This document shows, piece after piece, positions 1 through 14,700 of a stretch of 64,000 nt of DNA. This DNA comes from Melitaea cinxia. Taxonomy: Eukaryota; Arthropoda; Insecta; Lepidoptera; Nymphalidae. The translations under genes were made by a program, and so were the position numbers. The notes under the pieces were generated by a model. That model saw only the letters and a list, made by a program, of their open reading frames with translations. It had not been told where the DNA came from and ran no database searches. The number at the start of each line of letters is the position of its first letter. Position 1 is the first letter of the stretch. Location of the stretch: NCBI RefSeq assembly GCF_905220565.1, contig NC_059414.1, positions 4,896,001 through 4,960,000 of the forward strand, given 5' to 3'.

Positions 1-3000
1 ATATCGCATTATTAAAAACCGATCATCTAATATTCGCAATATTACCTCTAAACCGGAAACATCAAATATCGTATATGCCACTGACGCCTAGTAACAAATT
101 AATTGGGCAATATTGATCCGATTGTGTGCGGTTGTCGTATAAATACATCCATTGATATAATGTTATGCATCTCATTACAGTTGCAGTATACAATCATAAC
201 CAATAGGGAATGCGGGTCACTTGTAACTGCGCACTCAAGCTTTTATTCTTGTACTTTATAAGATCATCAAAACCAACTCCAAAATAGTTTCGATGTTAAT
301 AAAAATAATATAAGAGGTCCCTTTTAATATTTAAGAAAAGCATAAGCTATATCTGACTGAATTATATCAACAAAAAACAGCAGACATGAAACAAAAGCTT
401 GCAGAGTTAAGAAATGAGGTGAGATAGATAAAAAATTTAAATAATGCGAGGCTCGAATACCGGCGCCACCGCGGCGCCTTCAGGATATGGAACAAAAGAC
501 GCCTAACGGTCTGCGCGCGAGTATCATACAGATCCATATTAATCGATATATTTCAATATCGCATTAATGATAAAATAATAAAGATTTTTTTCTTTACCAG
601 TATACTGTATAAAGGATAACGTATATCTAAGTATAAAACGAACTTTAAACGAATTCACAGAACGAATAATTTAAATAAAACGTTTAACAGAAATTAAATC
701 CGCTAATAAGTTAAATTTTTAAAGAGCTGTTTAAAATCATAATATTGAGATAAAATGAAATTCTATCCAACAAAATTTAAACTGGTTGAAGAATTCCAGT
801 TGAATCTTAACAAATTTTGCTCATGTCGAACTTGAATTGAAACAAAATACGCAGGACTGAAGCGGCCGTAGCACGGCAGATTAATCCGTAATTTTCAATA
901 TAGAAAACCTGTTCTCTAAGAGCTGAGAGGAAGGCAGTAGGGTGTTGCGAGAGCGGGAGCTCCTCAAAATAAAAGAAATATGTTTTAGTAGGTTAGCGAG
1001 CGTGTTTACGGGCAGATTCCTTCGTTCCGATTATGCTGCTGTTAGTTACATAAGAACAGAGGTTATGCAGGAATTACGATATACTTAATAAGCAATTACT
1101 ATAATAATATATCGTCAAAACGTTTGTCAGGCTTTATACATGATATTGTTACTTTACGTTGTTTTGCTTAATGGTACTAAAAAGCATTGGTTCCGATAAC
1201 ATAGAATGTATTTTTTTTTATGATTTATCGACCGTCCCGTTTTCTCTATGGAAATTTAATCGCATTTCTAACTTTATACTTACCACCGACGTAAAACATA
1301 AGACTTTATAGTTTGTAATTTTTTTAAGTTAAAGGTTACTATTTAAATGTAAGACGAGCCTGTGACGCCATCTGTCGGCCGACCGGCGCAGCGCGGACCG
1401 GATACTCGACCAGTTTCGTAGTGACACCAAACACCTGCAAGCAGTCGCCTACCGAGTCACTATCGCGGCAATTTATATCGCTGCATACATGACACTAACC
1501 TTGCTATATACGTAGAAGGAAAAAGTGGATGCTATACACATAGTTCTAAAAGTTGGAATTGAAAAATCGAGGTAATTATTCGTCATTTGTGATCGACTTC
1601 TTTTGTATTCACCGAGGCAGCGTCATCGCCGAGACAATAAAGTTACGTAAGAAGGCAAGACGCGTCAATGGTATTTCGACCCTGCCTCCATTCTTGTCAC
1701 TGACCCACATTACTCACATACTCGTACACAATCACAATTCCGGTGTAATAAGTTCATTTGTTATTATAACATCATTTGCAACTCCCGACGTGAAGTGTGC
1801 GGAGTTTTCTTTTGAAAATTTATAGTATAGCAATTGTTGTTGTAAATATAATTTATATTTATTTATAAAATAAATGATTTTGCTAAAAATGATTACGAGT
1901 ATTTTGCATGAAATAAGGTATAAAAAAATTGTTTTATGAACAAAGTATAAATTAACATAAAATTTGTAGAGTCGGCATAAATATAGATAATCTTCGATAT
2001 AGTTTTCCTAAGTTAATAACATTTTGTATAACACGTATCGCGTACTTTTACACGAATAGACTAAATTGAAACATTGAAACTCTTACGTGATCGTGACAAA
2101 AATACTACGCTTTTTTAATACAGTATGTATGTAATCTAACCGTACTTAGATCTAAGCGTACGTAGCAGGTACTTAGTAAGTTGCCAAGTAGAAAAAAAGA
2201 TGCGTGAGATAAACGAAATTAGCATGCGAAAATCGTTAAATACTAATGGCAGTGGCAAGGTTGCACAAGATAGGAATAAAAATAGCCATATCATGTAGCA
2301 ACTCTTAGACACGTGACTATTATTCATACTAGCGGCAAATGGAGAACACTGAATGAACTTTTCTTTTCGTGAGAAATGGGCGTGTGTGCGTGTCCTGGTG
2401 TCAATGTAGGCCACTGTCAAGGTCGAATGTTTAATATAAAGTCTGGCGTCGGGACATTAAAATGGTCGGCCCCTCCCTGAGACCCCCTTATCCCCGGTTC
2501 GGGCGGCGGTCGCAATCGTTGCAACTCGTTATTTATTATCTAAAGGCAGCCCCCCTATCTCAAGTATTACTAAGATTTTCAACCTACAGACCTAAGTATT
2601 AAAAAAACAATTACAAAGGACGCGCTTATCAAAGCCGCATTGGGGGACCAGTAACAGCTGATGCGATAAAATAAACACATCCCTGACCTATTCTACGTGT
2701 GACGAAACTAGTGCCGGAAGATTACTAACATGGCGGTAGATAAATGTAAATTAAATGCGCGATAAGGATTATCGGAAAACGGTAAAATGTAGAGTCGAAT
2801 GTCATTAACGTTTTAGTCGGGTACTCAAATCTAGGACGCGTTCCGTCAAGCCGAGTCGTGGTGGATATATAGCATTCAAAGCGAAAACGAGTTGGCGTTG
2901 AAAACCAAATTATATGTAAAAGAGCTAAACAAATTCCTGACGTCGCGCGTTGGTCGACGCATCGTAAAGCGTGCTCCCGAGAAACTTGGAACTCTCACTT

Positions 3001-3984
3001 TCGTACAAGAAAGGCTTGGTGGCTGTGCCTCGACAAGTTCGCTATAAATATACAAACAACTAATACAAAACCGCTATGTAGCGTGACATTCACCCTCATA
3101 CCCGTTTCAGCGTGACACGGCATTGTTGCGATTACTTAGGCGAACTATTATGAATGTAAATTATATAAATATCGTGCAAATTGTTTTGTAGATCTATACG
3201 TTACGACTGATAGTAGTAGTAGTGGTGAATTTAATTTAAATAGAATAATGAACTATGAAATGTACCGAATGTCTAAAGTATGTCTGTCTTTTTATTCCAA
3301 ATAATCGACATTAAAAACAACGCATTATAAAAAAGAAAATCATTCGTAGTATTTACAGGATACTAACAACGAATCACTAAAATTTGTGTATCGCAATACT
3401 TTCTCAAACACGGTTTATGTAAAGCTGAATAGCATTTTAACAAAAAACAAAAATCCACAATAATCTAATCGTCTGGTAAATGCTGGGGTTTCCCAGTTGG
3501 AGAGTTGCCAAATCAAGGGGGCATCTTAAAATAAATTCTGGATTATAAATTTCTTTAGTGGCGCGATTATATTTAACAGGTTTATTTACATAAGCAAAAC
3601 TATTTATAAAACTAGAGCACTAACGTAACCAAGGTAATAGACAATTTTAAGATTTAATTACCGATGTTAGCTTATCAAAAATATCTCTTGATGATCGTTA
3701 CATTCATATAAACAATGTATCTGTTTTTATTCTTCGTAAACATACAAAGTATCGACTACAACATTTTTATTACCATCTTTTATGGTAAATTGTTCACAGT
3801 TTCTGTTCCACTCTGTTTAAATCAATCTCATTTTAATTTAACTAAATAAATTTGTAATTGTGACTACGATTCTAATAACGAATATCGAAAGAACTGTATT
3901 TACCTTACACACTGATACTATATTTATATCAACATTCTTACATTCCTATAAACATACGGTAGAGACAGAATATCAAAAAATATA
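1..3984. other. Intronic or downstream sequence without recognised features
   Basis: AT-rich; no exon, RNA gene or repeat recognised. GC-richer patches at 455-490, 1360-1470 and 2440-2520 have no coding signature. Confidence 0.4.
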
Positions 3985-4865
3985 TTTTTTTTATTATTAT
4001 ACAATGATAGACTTGCGTTTGACGACTATTTTACCTGATGATAAGTGAAAATGCTGTCTAAGATGGAGCACGCTTACCTAGAAGTAACCTGTTCACTCGC
4101 GACTTAAAGATCCTGGTAGAGAGTTCCATTCTTCGGCCGTACGGATCAATAATGTCCTAGCGAATCGCTTAGTGCGTATAGGGGGAATGTCAACCATATA
4201 AGGGTGGCGTAACGCAGAGCGTCTGGTTGTACGAAGATGGAAGGAGGAAGGGGGAATCAGGTCATGGTGGTCCTGTGCACACTCTCCGAAGAGTAGCCGA
4301 TAAAAAAACCAATAGGCCGGCCACCCTACGCCGATGGCACAAGCTCTGCAGCGACCATTACATCATCACCGATGAGTTTCCTGGCTCGTCTTTCAATTGA
4401 CTCAAGAAGCCCCAGCTGGTACTTAGCTGAGCTATCCCAAAGATGACAGCAGTACTCCATGCACTTGGGCTTAATATCAATTTAGGAGGTGTTCCGGAGT
4501 GAAGTACTGTCTTACCTTCGAGAGGACGTCCAGTTTTTTTGGCAGCTGTTTGAGCCTTAGCCTCTATGTATGAGCCAAAATTGAGGGTAGATCACAAAGT
4601 AACACGAAAAAGCTCCAGGTAGCCGGTTATGGGCGCGGGTAAACCTAGGAAAGAGGAAGTCAGATGGAAAGGCCTCCGCTTTGCCGAAAAGACACACGCC
4701 TAGGTCTTGAGGCGTTGAACTGGACCAGGTTTGCGTCATCCCAATCAGATACAGCTTTAAGGGACAAGTTCAGACGCTGAATCATGGCTCTCTCAGCGAC
4801 TGGATCTCAGACCCAATCGCTCGTGCGTCGCACACGTAACGCTCGACAACGGTGGTCTGCTGCAT
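3985..4865 (-). pseudogene. CR1/jockey-type LINE, reverse transcriptase C-terminal remnant
   Basis: Translation in shifting minus-strand frames gives, in order, SDWDDANLVQFNAS, AKKLDVLSKVRQYFTP, MEYCCHLWDSSAKYQLGLLE, RARKLIGDD, HPYMVDIPPIRTKRFA and RTAEEWNSLPGS. This is the conserved thumb/C-terminal part of jockey and CR1 reverse transcriptases. Several frameshifts and stops show decay. The 3' untranslated end, CTTATCATCAGGTAAAATAG, and a short TAATAATAAAAAAA tail lie near 3985-4040, so this is a 5'-truncated insertion. No target duplication was found. Confidence 0.75.
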
Positions 4866-5313
4866 GCGTGCAAATGCAAATGGGTTTGAGCAGGTCATAT
4901 TCAAATGACTCTTCTATTTGCCCACCAAAATGACGAGTCTAAAGATTATTCACGGATGAAAAACAAGCATTCGGCAACTATTCAAAAATTTTAAAGACGT
5001 AAGCAATAAAAAAAAAACTTGAAGTTTCGTTTCGTCAGCAATCATTTTATTCATATACTTATTTAAATTTCACAGGTATAATATAATATAAGTTTATTAT
5101 TATATTTGTCGGGTTAAAAAAGAAGCGTATTTAAAATATCGGTAACTTTATGCAATGAAAATAATAGTAGGTATATTCAGACTGACACCGAATACTCACT
5201 CGATCCTCTTGCGTAGCCTAGTGAGACTACACTTAACATGATCAACCCGAATTTAATAAGTAGGTACCTTCTCTTTGATTTCTTAAACAAAATACTCAGC
5301 TGTGCAATATTAT

Positions 5314-5666
5314 TAACATCACTCATCATCATCATCATCACTTCAGCCTATCGCAGTCCACTGCTGGACATAGGCCTCCTCAAGTTCGCGCCAAAAATGG
5401 CGCGAACTCATGTGTTTTACCCATAGTCACCACGCTGGGCAGGCGGGTTGGTGACCGCAGAGCTGGGATCGTCGCGCTGACGCGCTGCCCATCTTCGGAC
5501 TGTGTATTTCAAAGACAGCAGTTGGTTGGGTATCCCGTCATCGGTCGGCTTTTTAAGTTTCAAGGTGTTAGTGGAAGTGTGTTATCCCTTAGTCGCCTCT
5601 TACGACAGCCACGGGAAGAGAGGGGGTGGCTATATTCTTTTCTGCCGTAACCACACAGCACGCCAA
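5314..5666 (-). mobile_element. SINE-like retroposon with 13-bp target duplication
   Basis: It is flanked by TGTGCAATATTAT at 5301-5313 and 5667-5679. Read on the minus strand it opens GTGTGGTTACGGCAG and AGCCACCCCCTCTCTTCCCG. It ends CAGCAGTGGACTGCGATAGG plus a GATGAT tail. The duplication and simple-repeat 3' tail show retroposition. The head has no recognisable tRNA boxes. It is noncoding; ORFs inside are fortuitous. Confidence 0.75.
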
Positions 5667-5679
5667 TGTGCAATATTAT

Positions 5680-8600
5680 ACACATAGTTAATATACTTTT
5701 TCAGACTGTTACTGTGTTTTCAATCTGATAAAAAAACTGTTTGAAACTCGGTACTTAGAGTGCTATAAGTAACTTTGCGATGTATAGAATATAAATAAAA
5801 TACCACACGAATTCGTTATAGCTTTTTAAGTTTAAGAGTTTATTAAAATAACCGCTTAAAAGGAAATATGTATAGCTGTGAAAACACAGACAAAGATACT
5901 TACAATGTTAAAACAAAAAAACCAGTGTCACGAAATAAGTACTTTACGTTGAGTTTACGTCTAACGAAGCTGATGATAGTTCGTTACGTTTGTTTAGGTA
6001 CTAGAGTCAAGGCTCTACGTGATCGAAGCGAGCTAGATAAAATTTAATTTTTTACTTGTCACGTCGTGCTGAAACGTCCAGTTGAAGATATCAGTAATAA
6101 GGTTATTTTATTCAACCACCTGTCATAATTAAAACAATATCTCGAAGTATATATAACACACTGTCAACTGAATTCCCCTCAGTGAATGTCTGCATCATCG
6201 GGTTTATCGGTACCATATATTTGTCACGATGTAACATAAAAAGCGCATCGCTGTTCGCTTCAAGAATGCACACGTTTGTTCAGCATGAAGTGCGACTAGG
6301 TATGCGTTAGATGGTCACGAAGTGTTCGCGGTGTTTGTTCGTTCATCGCAATCAAATGACATCATCCTACCGTGAATAGCTAAATTCACTTGTTGAATAT
6401 TGATCCTTACGCAATTATCACCCTCTATTTTATAGATAAAGTTTCGGAATGTATAGAAATTGTTAATAAACTTTAAATGTATTCTGGGTTTCCGAAGATA
6501 TTAATTGTTGTTCTAATAAATATAAACAAGAACGTATATTTACTTCGTCAGTTCAATATCTGATTCGAATGCGTAAATGTAATTCATCATAGGTAATAAT
6601 TAAACGTTTAGTTTACAGTTTAATTTGTCATGTGTCCAATAATGTTAAGTTTGAAACGTGTGATTTTCCATTAAAGGCAGTGTCAGAACCGTTGACAAAA
6701 CCTTTAATTAGAGGAACTACATTGTCCGGAATGAACGTTTGTTACACTGTAGCCTGTCATGACGTAAATTAGACAATATGAAGTTAGGGGCCAGGTTAGT
6801 GTCGGTCGGGAATTGCGGGCCGCTAGCAAAACGTCACGAACAGGCCCGTGATTGATGGCTGCGGTGACACTCGTTGCGTCAACCGGAGGTTGCGGGGTCA
6901 ATGCCGACTGTCATAGTAACCACAAGAAAGACTAATCATTACGATACATAAAAATGAAATCCGTGCTATAAAATTCTAACACGTTATACTAAAGCTTATA
7001 CATATTAATTTAATATATTATGCGATTATTTACTACGTTTAGAAATACTTTTATCAAAATGTAGAGCGTTTTCTGACTTCATTACAAACATATCTCCTGA
7101 TACCAGTTTCACCAGGCACCCCTTCTTTTGTAACAGAACTTATGCATAAACATGCGCTCTTTTAACCGTCCTCCAGAGAGATTGATACTTGGATATTACT
7201 TGGAAATAGCAGCGCAATCAATGCTTACATTGTTTAGTTTATGAAAATTCATGAACAAGTATAAGGTGGGACGGTCTCAGGTTACGACCACCCGGAACGG
7301 TGACTGTCGACCCAATTTCAATACGTGGGGTCTCCATAAAACGGTTGCTTTTACGACAGCGGGAACAGTACACATACACATTAGAGTAGGCATTCTAAAA
7401 CAATAACGATTCAGCTAGAGTCCGCGATAGGATCCTCTTTGATGTCATAAACGGCCCTCGTCGACACAATACCCCGTCACGAAAATATATTCTGCATCAC
7501 CTGTTCGCACCATAATGTTATTAACAACCATAAAAGTTATATCACATCGTCTGAGCGTACTCGTATCTAATGAGAAACCATTCCGTGCGGCTCGTGGCTT
7601 CAAATATCGGTTCTCTTGAAGGATTAAAGTAGTTTTGCAAGCAGCAGGTTAGCATAATAACACTATTTACTAAGAAGGAAATGGTAGGCACGTTTGTTAG
7701 ATGAGGTTATCGGAACACAATCCAAAGTAAATGTTCGTGCAATAGTATTATGCATAATCTTTACAATTCGTATAAGGTTTAATATCATTCCATGAATATA
7801 CTGGTAAAAGCTAGCGTCGCGTATTCGTTATAACCCCTCTTCGCGAACAATGTATGAAAAGTTTAGCTTAAGCCTGTAATAATCCGTAAGTTAGCTTAGG
7901 TTGATGGATAAACGTCGGTGTGTGCATGAACGAAATATGGTAATGCAGACATTATTAAAGCGTGTACTCGTGCAGTTAGCTAACAAAGTAACCGCAGAGG
8001 CGACAGAGTACGTTTGCTCTACACGGGCTCGGCGGCTCGGCCACGTACGTTAGCGGTTCATTGCGGCTCTCTTAACATTTCGTTCTACATAACTTGTAAT
8101 GGCTCTGAAACTCGTTAGCCGGGAAAACGCAGCACGTTTTGTTATGACACTATATGACAGCACTTTGTGGAGAATTAATTGCATCGTATTTTTAGTTGCG
8201 ATTGTGACTCACATAGGTAGGTAAAAGCATTTGTTGCCAAATTAAATAACGAATGGCTTTTAAAAATTAAAATACGAGAGAAAATCTTAGAATAAGTTAT
8301 CATTTTAATTCAAATAGAGCCGATACTGTGTTGTATGTAAATCAAGATAGCAAGTCGGTTTCGTGAATATATATATATAGGCTATTAAGAAACGATTCGT
8401 ATGGTTGCGGGACGGGTCCGGTTTACAGCCTCGTTACCGGCGATCCAAGGTTTTTACAACGCGATTATACCGCCCACTCCGCTCGACCTACGCACCCTGT
8501 AATTGGGGTAAATCTTTTTATTAAGGAATCGTAGCATCCCGAATAAACATTTATACGATCGTCGGTGCTTCGAAACGAAAACTTGATAAGCAGGTAATTT

Positions 8601-11600
8601 TAAAATCGTGATTTTAATTAAAACAAACAATAACTATCAATCAGAATAAATAATGGACGCATTCATCATTCGAAATGTTTCATAATACAAATACTTTGTA
8701 ATTAATGCATTAGTGCTTTTTGACGTATTTTCGGCGGGAAATAACACGAAAATGCTTTATCTGTTTTTGGAGCAGTATCAATTATTAAAATGCAAGTATA
8801 ACGAGTGCTCGACCACATTTCGTTCGCGCTCGGCCTCGCGGCGCATTATCGAAATCGGACCGCAATAATTACATTCGAGCTGAATGCGGCCGCCACTCCA
8901 TCCATCTGTCCGAGCGACTGACCATATAAAATATACGCCCGCGATAAACTTTTATCATCGAGGGATTCATTATTACTCTCCTTTTAAATAACTCTTTTTA
9001 CAACTACTTATACCAGATAATTTAATGGCAAACCTTCGTAATAAATATAAAGTTTATGACGTTATTTTATTCAAAATTTAAAACCCAAGAAGTTAACAAA
9101 AATTTAATCGAGTTGTAACTAAAACGCAAATCATTAGGCTATTGTAGAAGCTAAATTATAAAATTAACCATGTAACAATTAAAAGCTAAGTTTTTCTGAT
9201 AAACTTTCGCACACAATTATTATAGCTATCGGCGAAAAAGAAGACGATGGCTATTTTTCCACTTTCACCTACGATTTCATACTCTCATGTGACATATTGA
9301 TAAATAAAGGTTTTAGAAGAAAATGAATTGTGACTGTTTCTAAAAAAATAAAAAAAGAATGAAAATATAAGACAGAAGTATAGTGCACGTGATTCCTAAA
9401 CTTACCTTAACAATGATAATTGTACGTGCAACCTATGATTTGCCGAAAGGTTATAAGTTTTGATTTTCATTACATCATTTGATTTTGAACTATAAACATT
9501 TTACATTCGAAAATACAGTGAAAATACACCAAAATTTTTTTAGGATAAAATTTCGTTTTGTTTTTGAACAGGAGCGGTCGACAGTCGGCTGATTACGTAC
9601 TCTGCCGTCATTCATTTGCGTCTACACCGCTCTACTCAATCTCGTTTATTATGAACGTGCAGCGAGCGGCCCTGTCTCCCGCATTTTACATTGGTACGTT
9701 TTGCTACGTAAAATGCTTTTAGTGTTACTGTTACGAAAGTTTTTATAGACATTATTACAGAAGCATGTTTAAACGAATTACGGCCGTAATGAACATAATA
9801 CTGACTACCGAACTCGTTCGATGTGCTTTAGTGGAACCATTATTTTTAATAAACTCTATTTAACATTAAACCTTTAGTGTACCGTGAATATTTTCTGACG
9901 GTATTATACCTCTAGAGTCTAGTGCTTTGTACGTGCAATGAACTCTAAATAGAAACTTTTTTTGACCTATCGTAATCTTCCTACACATCTAAAGCAATTA
10001 TAACACTACATAGGGTGCATTCGTGACATAAATGAATAGCATTGTAAAAAGACATTCTTATAAAACATCCCTCGGGTTTCTAGGATGCATAATATTTCTT
10101 TTGAACTGTCATTCACCGCTCGACGTAGAGCTGCATAAATAAGTAATTCGAATCGGACCCTTTTCGACCTTAACTCGTTACTTCAATTGAATGACTTGCT
10201 AAAAGTTTCAGAGCATTAAATTATACTCCTTGCGAAATAATCGCAATTTAAAATCTATTTGCACTTTTATACATTATGTAAGTATACAATTATTAATTTA
10301 TTATCATAAAAATAAATTACAAAATTAAGTGGTTATATACGAGAATATAGCAAGCTATTTCGTAATATAGTATTATTTTGACTGTATTTTGCAAACCGTA
10401 AAATCTCGTTGAAATTATGGAGAAGCGTAAAAAGTTAATAAAATACTCCGACGAAATTTCGTTCAAAACAGAAACGCGAGGGTCGACGACTCGGCAGTGG
10501 GCCGCGCTCGTTCGCTACAGTAGAAAGGAACGGTCTCCTCGATTTCGGCAGAACGTTTGGTACATTCATTACAAAAAGCGACACATAGCCCCGGCCCCGG
10601 TTTTATAATTCTACTCATTTAGTTTCGCCCGAAAAGAGTCACAAGACAACGCGCTCCGCTAACTGTATCAATCAACATCAAACAAACTCGCGCTATATCT
10701 TTATAAATATAAATGGTAGGGTTGCAAATGAAAATTATATTTTATTACTTTAAATATTCTAAAACTAGCAACAAGAAATATCTATGCCACTTCAAAACGA
10801 GCTTAACTTGATTGATAGGGGATCCTAAAATAACAAGACTTGGGTCTATTCCTATTCAGTATACCCGCATCCAACCAACTGCGACCCAACGAATAATTCC
10901 GTACAAAGAACTTCTCGAGAATAATAAAGACGTTAAAGTATACGTTTTATGCGTCACGGCGACTAGTCATGTACCAGCCCTACGAGCTAGGGTTGCAACT
11001 GGCACTGACAATGCTTTTTATCGTTCCATTCGTAATGCAGTTCTGTTATCGCCGGAGCACGCCCGCGGCTGTATGTCTCGAATAAAGAGGCGCGAGCTTT
11101 GATCTACCCTTAATGAAATAGCAGGACGATATACGGATCAAAAGCAAATATAAATCCCGATCGAACCCTTTGCGGGCGGAGGCGTTCGCGTCCGATTCGA
11201 TTGCGAAATATGTTCAATATTAATAATAAAAAAGCTCGTCGATTTCCTGCATTGCATAGGAAATTGCTTTCATTTTTAAGCGAGGAAACAATGTTGACTA
11301 TAAATAAAATTATTCACGCCTACACAAATTGGAGTAGGTTTTGCTTTTTCAGCGCGTCGGGTGTCAGGCGACTGGCGGCACAATTTAGCAAACAAGCTTA
11401 TTGTCAAGTGTCGCGGCGGACGGCTCGCTAACTACGTGTATGGAGTATGGAGTGTCGTTTCACAAACAGACACGCGAGGCTCACTTGTTTTCGCGAGCCA
11501 TGCACTGATGAAGACACGACATTTATGATTATAATTAATGTTGTTTTTACTAGCACCATTTCGGATTTCATTCAGGTTGCGAATATCATTTGAATGCGTT

Positions 11601-11710
11601 CATTTGGCAACACTGTATTTATTTCATCGCGGTTTATGTTTGCGCACACTTTTAATATCAATTTGTTGGTTTCTAGAGTAATTTAAAAATATTATATTTT
11701 AATGACTTAC
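5680..11710. other. Featureless intronic stretch
   Basis: No repeat or exon recognised over 6 kb. This is the longest repeat-free stretch in the window. Small GC-rich islands at 6780-6905, 7980-8060, 8815-8900 and 9565-9690 could be regulatory DNA. Confidence 0.4.
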
Positions 11711-11773
11711 GGAATCTTGATCATGGGCGTTCGGCGTGGACGGCTGCGCTGGCCGGGGCGGTGGTGGGTAGCC
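11711..11773 (-). CDS. osa: osa (ARID1-like) 63-nt microexon
   Basis: Short exon of 21 codons, phase 0 at both ends, with acceptor gattgctcgcag and a strong donor gtaagtcatt. The peptide starts GYPPPPRPAQPSTP and ends NAHDQDS. It is too short for normal ORF calling, but the GC-rich coding segment in AT-rich flanks, both splice consensus sequences and the continued HQ-GY junction support it. It lies 11.8 kb downstream of the previous exon in transcript order. The change from Pro-rich to polar acidic (HDQDS) at its end fits the Osa region that precedes Ser/Pro-rich sequence and the ARID domain, which must lie below position 1. This is the least secure of the three exons because of its length. 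Confidence 0.62.
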
Positions 11774-14700
11774 CTGCGAGCAATCAATTTATAATGTCAG
11801 AAAATAACAATAATTACAACTCTAAATACCTTATTATTGAGCTAAATTATATTGGAGGTATAACGTTCTTACAGTATACCCTTCAAATTTTCAATTTATC
11901 TAATTATAACTATCACACGACTAAAGGATTAAAGTTTATTGTTTGTATCTAGCAAACTTCTAATTTGTAACTTTAAAAAACTCTTGTATAGTAAATTAGC
12001 GGTAAAAATAACACTCCTTATTTCCGTTAGGTTCAGTGGTGATCCTGAAACAAGCTCGATCATGTGGCGTGCTATTAATTGAGAGCGACGCCGGCGCCGT
12101 CTGCGCTACTAAGCAACTATTTTCTTATCTCCTTTACGTTGTATCAAATTATTCTTCTCTAGAATTACTGTCAATCGTAGTTTAAATTTCGAGGAAATAA
12201 CACTACATTAGAATACTTTAAAAACTCAAACCTAAAAATAATATAAGTTTTTATTTTACATTATTTGCCGTCTAAGCAGAACTAAAACAGAGTGCGGATA
12301 AAGTTACTCTCTGTTAAAGTTGACTAAGAGATGGTAAAGAGAGATTATTGTTAATCGAAGTGATACGAAACAGAAATAATATCTCAAACGTCAGCCGCGT
12401 TCAATGTTTACCCAACGTTCCGAGAACATCTTTACAGTATTAACGTAAATGCACGTAATTACAAACGGTCGTCGACAAGTCGAGCTCGCTTCAAACTTAG
12501 TTCCTGCTAAAACTCCGGGGGCAAAGACGCTTAAACGTTTAATACGAAAGATATCTCACTCGGTTCGCGCAAAATTTTATCATCTTTATTAACTTTTATA
12601 CGAGACGACTTTAAACGTATTTGATTTAACTTGGAATATTTCTTATAACTTATACCGCTTGTCCTTTTTTTTAAAAGTTAAATTATTAGATATGTTCTGA
12701 CAAATATTTAATTAGAATTTTTGACCATATTTATATAAAATAATATGTATATTGTATTTGAGTGTTAGAACGTATATGAATGATATTCAGAACTTCGAAA
12801 GCTGTGTATGGTTTAAACAAATTTTCAAACAACGCACGTAGTGAGAGGCAAAACAAGCCCGCAATTACAGAGTTGAATGCGCAAAATACACTAATTTTAC
12901 TTTGTCGAGTCCGATGTCGGACGGGAGATCTGTGTGCTTAGCAAATGAAAAATGCAATTCAAAATTGTATGATTGGTCCCTTTGTTCAGTGAATACGGAA
13001 ACATGGACAAACGAACATATTTGGTTTACGTTTTGTACGTCGAATTTGTTTTGATGACGACGATAAATATTCAGCTATACGATACGGCCTTTCCTGTTTT
13101 TGTTGTTCATCGTTATCGATTAATGTGGTCAGAGCATTTAGTTTAAGTTATGTTATGTAATCTACTTTAATTGGCATTTTCTTAGACAGGCATAACTTAC
13201 TATAAGTGTTTTTCTATGTTTAACCCCAAAGAATCTATTTGCAGTCATATAATTTAAATTATTACATTTAAATTATTTTTATTTAAAATTATTACACATA
13301 TATAATATTATAATATTTTAGCCTTAAATTTCCCACAGCGCGAAATAACGCGCCTAAATTGATTCGTATTTATAGACTAAACCACTCATAGAATCTATAT
13401 TGAGCAATCTATTAATAAATACTTCTAGCTATTAATACATTACTTAACACAAAAAAGTAAGTTCAAGAACGAAACCACAATGACGTAACAAAACCCCATT
13501 TGTTACAATAAACATAAATTTTAATATAAAAACATTTCATACAAAACAGAAACATTGTCGGCCAATTAATAGAAGACAGAGAACAGACACGTCAGTCGCA
13601 AGCGGGGCTTTATTCTTCGAGTATTATTTGCGGGAATGGTAAAGGGAGCGGGCGTCATAATTTATCCAACACGGCAATTCCCGACAGCGTCGCCGCTACC
13701 ACTCCGTAGCAGAGAACGTAAGCTACAGTCAGCGTTTCATAGGTTTCCAGCCGAGAGAGCCGCCGCGCTGAAGTTCCGGGAATCTAGAGCATTTTGCAGT
13801 TTGTTATGAACGTACCCACCCGCCACACTACGACGATAACACGCTCTTTATGTACGAGGAAAAACGTAGACACGACATGTAAACTGCCGGTCGCATCGCG
13901 TCGCTCGCCGATTCTAGTGAACGACAAGATTAAATCTAGGAAACTTATGTAATTATCAAGCAACCGTAGTAATTGATTTGACATAAAAATCGAGCTCGTT
14001 ACGGAAAAAGTTACTCCATTATGATTGACTTGACACACCGTAGTGATTCATTAATTTTTGCTTCTTATATTGTAATTATTGAAATTAATTGTTACCTAAG
14101 TTTTAACAGGATCAATAGTTTAACAATAATAAATAAAAAATCAAAGGAATTCGAAAAGAAAAAAAAAGATTAATAAGAAAAGAAAAATCCCACGACTATT
14201 CGGAGTTACAAATATATATATCTCGTTGGTAATAAAATATAACGACTTCTTATTCGCAAAATGAATGGCCGACTAGCGAGTGGTAGAGCTGTCAAATGCA
14301 ACCGGCGCGCCCTCTGTGGAGGAATACAAAACGGACTTCCATAGACAAAACTTTATACCTTGTCACTATCCGACCTCTCTTCAATATTTTAAAACGTAAA
14401 CGATGTTGCGTCTACTTCTTCAGTTTTTTATCTGCTACAGTATTTTAACAAGTCTGTAAACGTCTACGGAATAAAACAGAAGCTTTATTGAAAATAAAAT
14501 ATAAACGATTAAGCACTCGAGTCGACAGCATATTTTTCCATAAAACAGCAATGTAATTAATATTGTTTCAGTAGTGGAGTCCAGTAAAATATAATTAGTG
14601 ATTCCTCATTACCGCGCGGCATGGCCCCTCTGGACGTTCGTGCGTCTGCCTGCTTATGGTTATTAATAACACCAGCCGCCCCCGCCCCGTCCCGCGCCCC

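Noticed and set aside
2136..2420. 94-codon minus-strand frame
   Set aside because: No domain or coding bias; probably chance.
10812..11102. 96-codon plus-strand frame
   Set aside because: Composition typical of chance frames, with no splice or promoter context.
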